Of a stretch of 7,450 bases of DNA, positions 6,093 to 7,450 are shown in pieces. The notes beneath the pieces were generated by a model. That model saw only the letters and a program-made list of their open reading frames with translations, did no database searches and was not told the DNA's origin. Position numbers and translations under genes: made by a program. The first letter of the stretch is position 1. The number at the start of each line of letters is the position of its first letter. This stretch comes from an uncultured Armatimonadota bacterium (GTDB lineage: Bacteria > Armatimonadota > UBA5829 > DTJY01): positions 1-7,450 of the forward strand of contig CALNCU010000198.1 in the NCBI GenBank assembly GCA_937875395.1. The letters run 5' to 3'.

Positions 6093-6140
6093 GATGCTTC
6101 GGCCGCAGAGTGCCAAGCACGCCGGGAGCATTGCTTTTAT
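6093..6140 (+). repeat. Palindromic repeat, copy B; possible ATPase terminator
   Basis: ATGCT-t-CGGC (6094-6103) pairs with GCCG-gg-AGCAT (6121-6131), and inside it GTGC (6110-6113) pairs with GCAC (6117-6120) over CAA. The 18 bases 6093-6110 match 1772-1789 at 16 positions, and both copies have CGCAGAG after the left arm and end in AGCAT. The hairpin is followed by TGCTTTTAT, so it may end ATPase transcription, though the T-run is short. Confidence 0.45.
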
Positions 6141-6175
6141 AGTTCTTGCTGCATCTATTACCGGCAGACTTCAGG

Positions 6176-6192
6176 CGGATTAGAGTAATCCG
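6176..6192. promoter_or_regulatory. 7-bp perfect inverted repeat upstream of the ychF-like promoter
   Basis: CGGATTA (6176-6182) and TAATCCG (6186-6192) are exact complements around GAG. The centre lies about 20-25 bases upstream of the predicted -35 box of the next gene, a place where an activator or repressor dimer could bind. It could equally be an RNA hairpin at the end of the ATPase transcript. There is no T-run after it. Confidence 0.35.
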
Positions 6193-6206
6193 TGCAACTT
6201 GGGCAG

Positions 6207-6235
6207 TACACATAAGATGGTAAAACAGTTATAAT
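6207..6235 (+). promoter_or_regulatory. Promoter of the ychF-like gene
   Basis: TACACA (6207-6212, four of six -35 matches) and a perfect TATAAT (6230-6235) are 17 bases apart. Transcription would start near 6242, giving a leader of about 68 bases before the TTG at 6310. Within the leader CAGGTAT (6259-6265) can pair with ATGCCTG (6283-6289, one U-G pair), ending just before the ribosome-binding site. Confidence 0.6.
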
Positions 6236-6309
6236 AATGCAAAGGATTTCACCAATTACAGGTATGCAGGTAAAGTTGCCGAATGCCTGGTTAGCATAGG
6301 AGACACAGA

Positions 6310-7413
6310 TTGAAAGCAGGAATTATAGGCTTAATCGAAGTAGGCAAGACCACTCTGTTCAATGCGCTTACGCACGGCAGCGTCCCGGTTGCCGCCTTTG
6401 GCGGGCACCGCCCGGAAGCCAACGTGGGCGTAATAGCCGTGCCGGATACAAGGTTCAACCGTCTGGTAGAGGTCTATAAGCCAAAAAAGGTAAGCCCCGC
6501 CTCCATGGAGGTTATAGACGGCGCCGCTCCCATTGGCGTGGAGCAGCATAAAGATACGTTTGGTACAGATTTCTTCGCCGGGATAAGGGCGGTATCTGCG
6601 CTTATCCACGTGGTGCGGGCCTTCCAAAACCCGGCCCTGCCGGAGATGGAGGGCGGATTAAACCCTCTGCGTGATGTAAAAAAGGTGAATGATGAGCTGA
6701 TGTTTGCAGACCTTCAGCTTGTAGAGACGCGGCTTGAACGTCTGGATAAGGGCCTAAGGAACCGCAAAGTAGACCCAAACAGTCCCCAGGCCTTTGAGCG
6801 GGACCTTATGGTAAAAATACAGACCCAGCTTGAGGCAGAGCGTCCCCTAAAAGAATTGGAGTTCTCCCCGGACGAGACGCGTCTTATGAAGAGCTTCGAC
6901 TTTCTTACCTTAAAGCCCATGATAATTGTTGCAAACCTGGGCGAAGACCACACGCCGGAATCCGACGAAGAATTACTCAGCGGCCTCCGCGAATACTGCA
7001 GCCTTGAAAAACTGGAGCTTATAGAGCTTGTTGCAAGCGTAGAGGCAGAGGTTGCCCAGCTTCCCGCAGAGGAAGAGATAGAGTACCTTCAGGCAATGGG
7101 TATAGATGAGCCGGCAAGGGACAAGGTGGTGCAGAGCGCCTACCGGGCCCTTGGGCTTATATCCTTCTTTACCGCCGGGGAGGATGAGGTGCGGGCCTGG
7201 ACTATTCGCAAAGGGGAGAAGGCAGTAGATGCCGCCGGGGAAATTCACTCCGACCTTGCACGCGGATTTATCCGGGCAGAGATAGTTTCATGGGAAGATT
7301 TCCTTAAGGCCGGATCGTTTGAAGCTGCAAAATCGGAAGGCCTTATGCGTCTTGAAGGCAAAGACTATGTTATGCAAGATGGCGATATAATGGTGGTGCG
7401 TTTTAAGGTTTAA
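6310..7413 (+). CDS. ychF: Divergent YchF-family NTPase with TGS domain
   Basis: The 367-residue cytosolic protein aligns end to end with YchF (363 residues in E. coli), a ribosome-associated P-loop NTPase that binds ATP and affects oxidative-stress responses. The P-loop is GLIEVGKTT (7-15) where YchF has GLPNVGKST. The G4 equivalent NLGE (209-212) fits YchF's NxxE, and the C-terminal TGS domain (about 284-367) is well conserved: FFTAGEDEVRAWTI, HSDLARGFIRAEIVSWEDF, EGKDYVMQDGD. Other parts are unusual. The G2 region has RPEAN where E. coli YchF has TIEPN; G3 DxxG is DGAA (70-73), with the family's GLVKGAS..GEGLGN stretch replaced by PIGVEQHKDTFGTD; and the position of the catalytic E. coli His 114 is Glu 112. 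It is probably a second YchF-type clade rather than the housekeeping protein, so the symbol denotes family only. TTG 6310 is preceded at six bases by AGGAGA (6298-6303). It stands alone behind its own promoter. Confidence 0.87.
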   Translation: MKAGIIGLIEVGKTTLFNALTHGSVPVAAFGGHRPEANVGVIAVPDTRFNRLVEVYKPKKVSPASMEVIDGAAPIGVEQHKDTFGTDFFAGIRAVSALIHVVRAFQNPALPEMEGGLNPLRDVKKVNDELMFADLQLVETRLERLDKGLRNRKVDPNSPQAFERDLMVKIQTQLEAERPLKELEFSPDETRLMKSFDFLTLKPMIIVANLGEDHTPESDEELLSGLREYCSLEKLELIELVASVEAEVAQLPAEEEIEYLQAMGIDEPARDKVVQSAYRALGLISFFTAGEDEVRAWTIRKGEKAVDAAGEIHSDLARGFIRAEIVSWEDFLKAGSFEAAKSEGLMRLEGKDYVMQDGDIMVVRFKV

Positions 7414-7450
7414 CGCCGTCTCTACCGCATGGCAAAGGCAAGCAGCATCA

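Noticed and set aside
7429..7450. ATG with an open frame (M-A-K-A-S-S-I) to the window end.
   Set aside because: There is no Shine-Dalgarno sequence upstream and only seven codons are visible, so a gene start cannot be supported.

Overview
The window is bacterial: Shine-Dalgarno-led genes, UUG as well as AUG starts, a tRNA gene with its CCA encoded, sigma-70-like promoters, and a base composition near half G+C with frequent ATA (Ile) and AGG/AGA (Arg) codons in all the main genes. Nothing here fixes the phylum. It looks like ordinary chromosome with some decayed gene remnants at the left end and small palindromic repeats between genes, not a compact defence or mobile system.

Layout. Positions 1-182 hold the last 59 codons of an M15-type zinc peptidase (endolysin or carboxypeptidase-like), cut by the window edge. 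Positions 241-542 hold a broken transketolase N-terminal fragment with a one-base frameshift in a G-run, a changed cofactor-region His, and a premature end. A weak terminator-like hairpin follows. Then comes a Gfo/Idh/MocA NAD(P)-dependent oxidoreductase (661-1671, +), convergent with a second, only distantly similar Gfo/Idh/MocA oxidoreductase (1963-2994, -). The 291 bases between them are packed with inverted repeats. Upstream of the second oxidoreductase, on the same strand, is a tRNA-Val(GAC) gene with a near-consensus promoter and its own rho-independent terminator. Divergent from the tRNA is a complete P2A (SERCA-like) cation-transporting P-type ATPase (3323-6055, +), probably a Ca2+ exporter. 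A 254-base gap with several hairpins and a good promoter leads to a divergent YchF-family NTPase with a C-terminal TGS domain (6310-7413, +).

The genes do not form one obvious pathway. The transketolase remnant and the two sugar or cyclitol dehydrogenases suggest carbohydrate metabolism on the left. The ATPase (ion homeostasis), tRNA-Val and YchF-like protein are unrelated single units with their own signals.

The most interesting points are: (i) the YchF-like protein, in which the G2 and G3 motifs and the position of the known catalytic His of E. coli YchF are all altered; (ii) a small palindromic repeat, with ideal arms ATGCTTCGGC/GCCGAAGCAT and a shared CGCAGAG after the left arm, present in decayed form in two separate intergenic regions; (iii) the transketolase pseudogene; and (iv) a perfect operator-like palindrome over the predicted promoter of the second oxidoreductase. 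I found no clear new multi-gene system.
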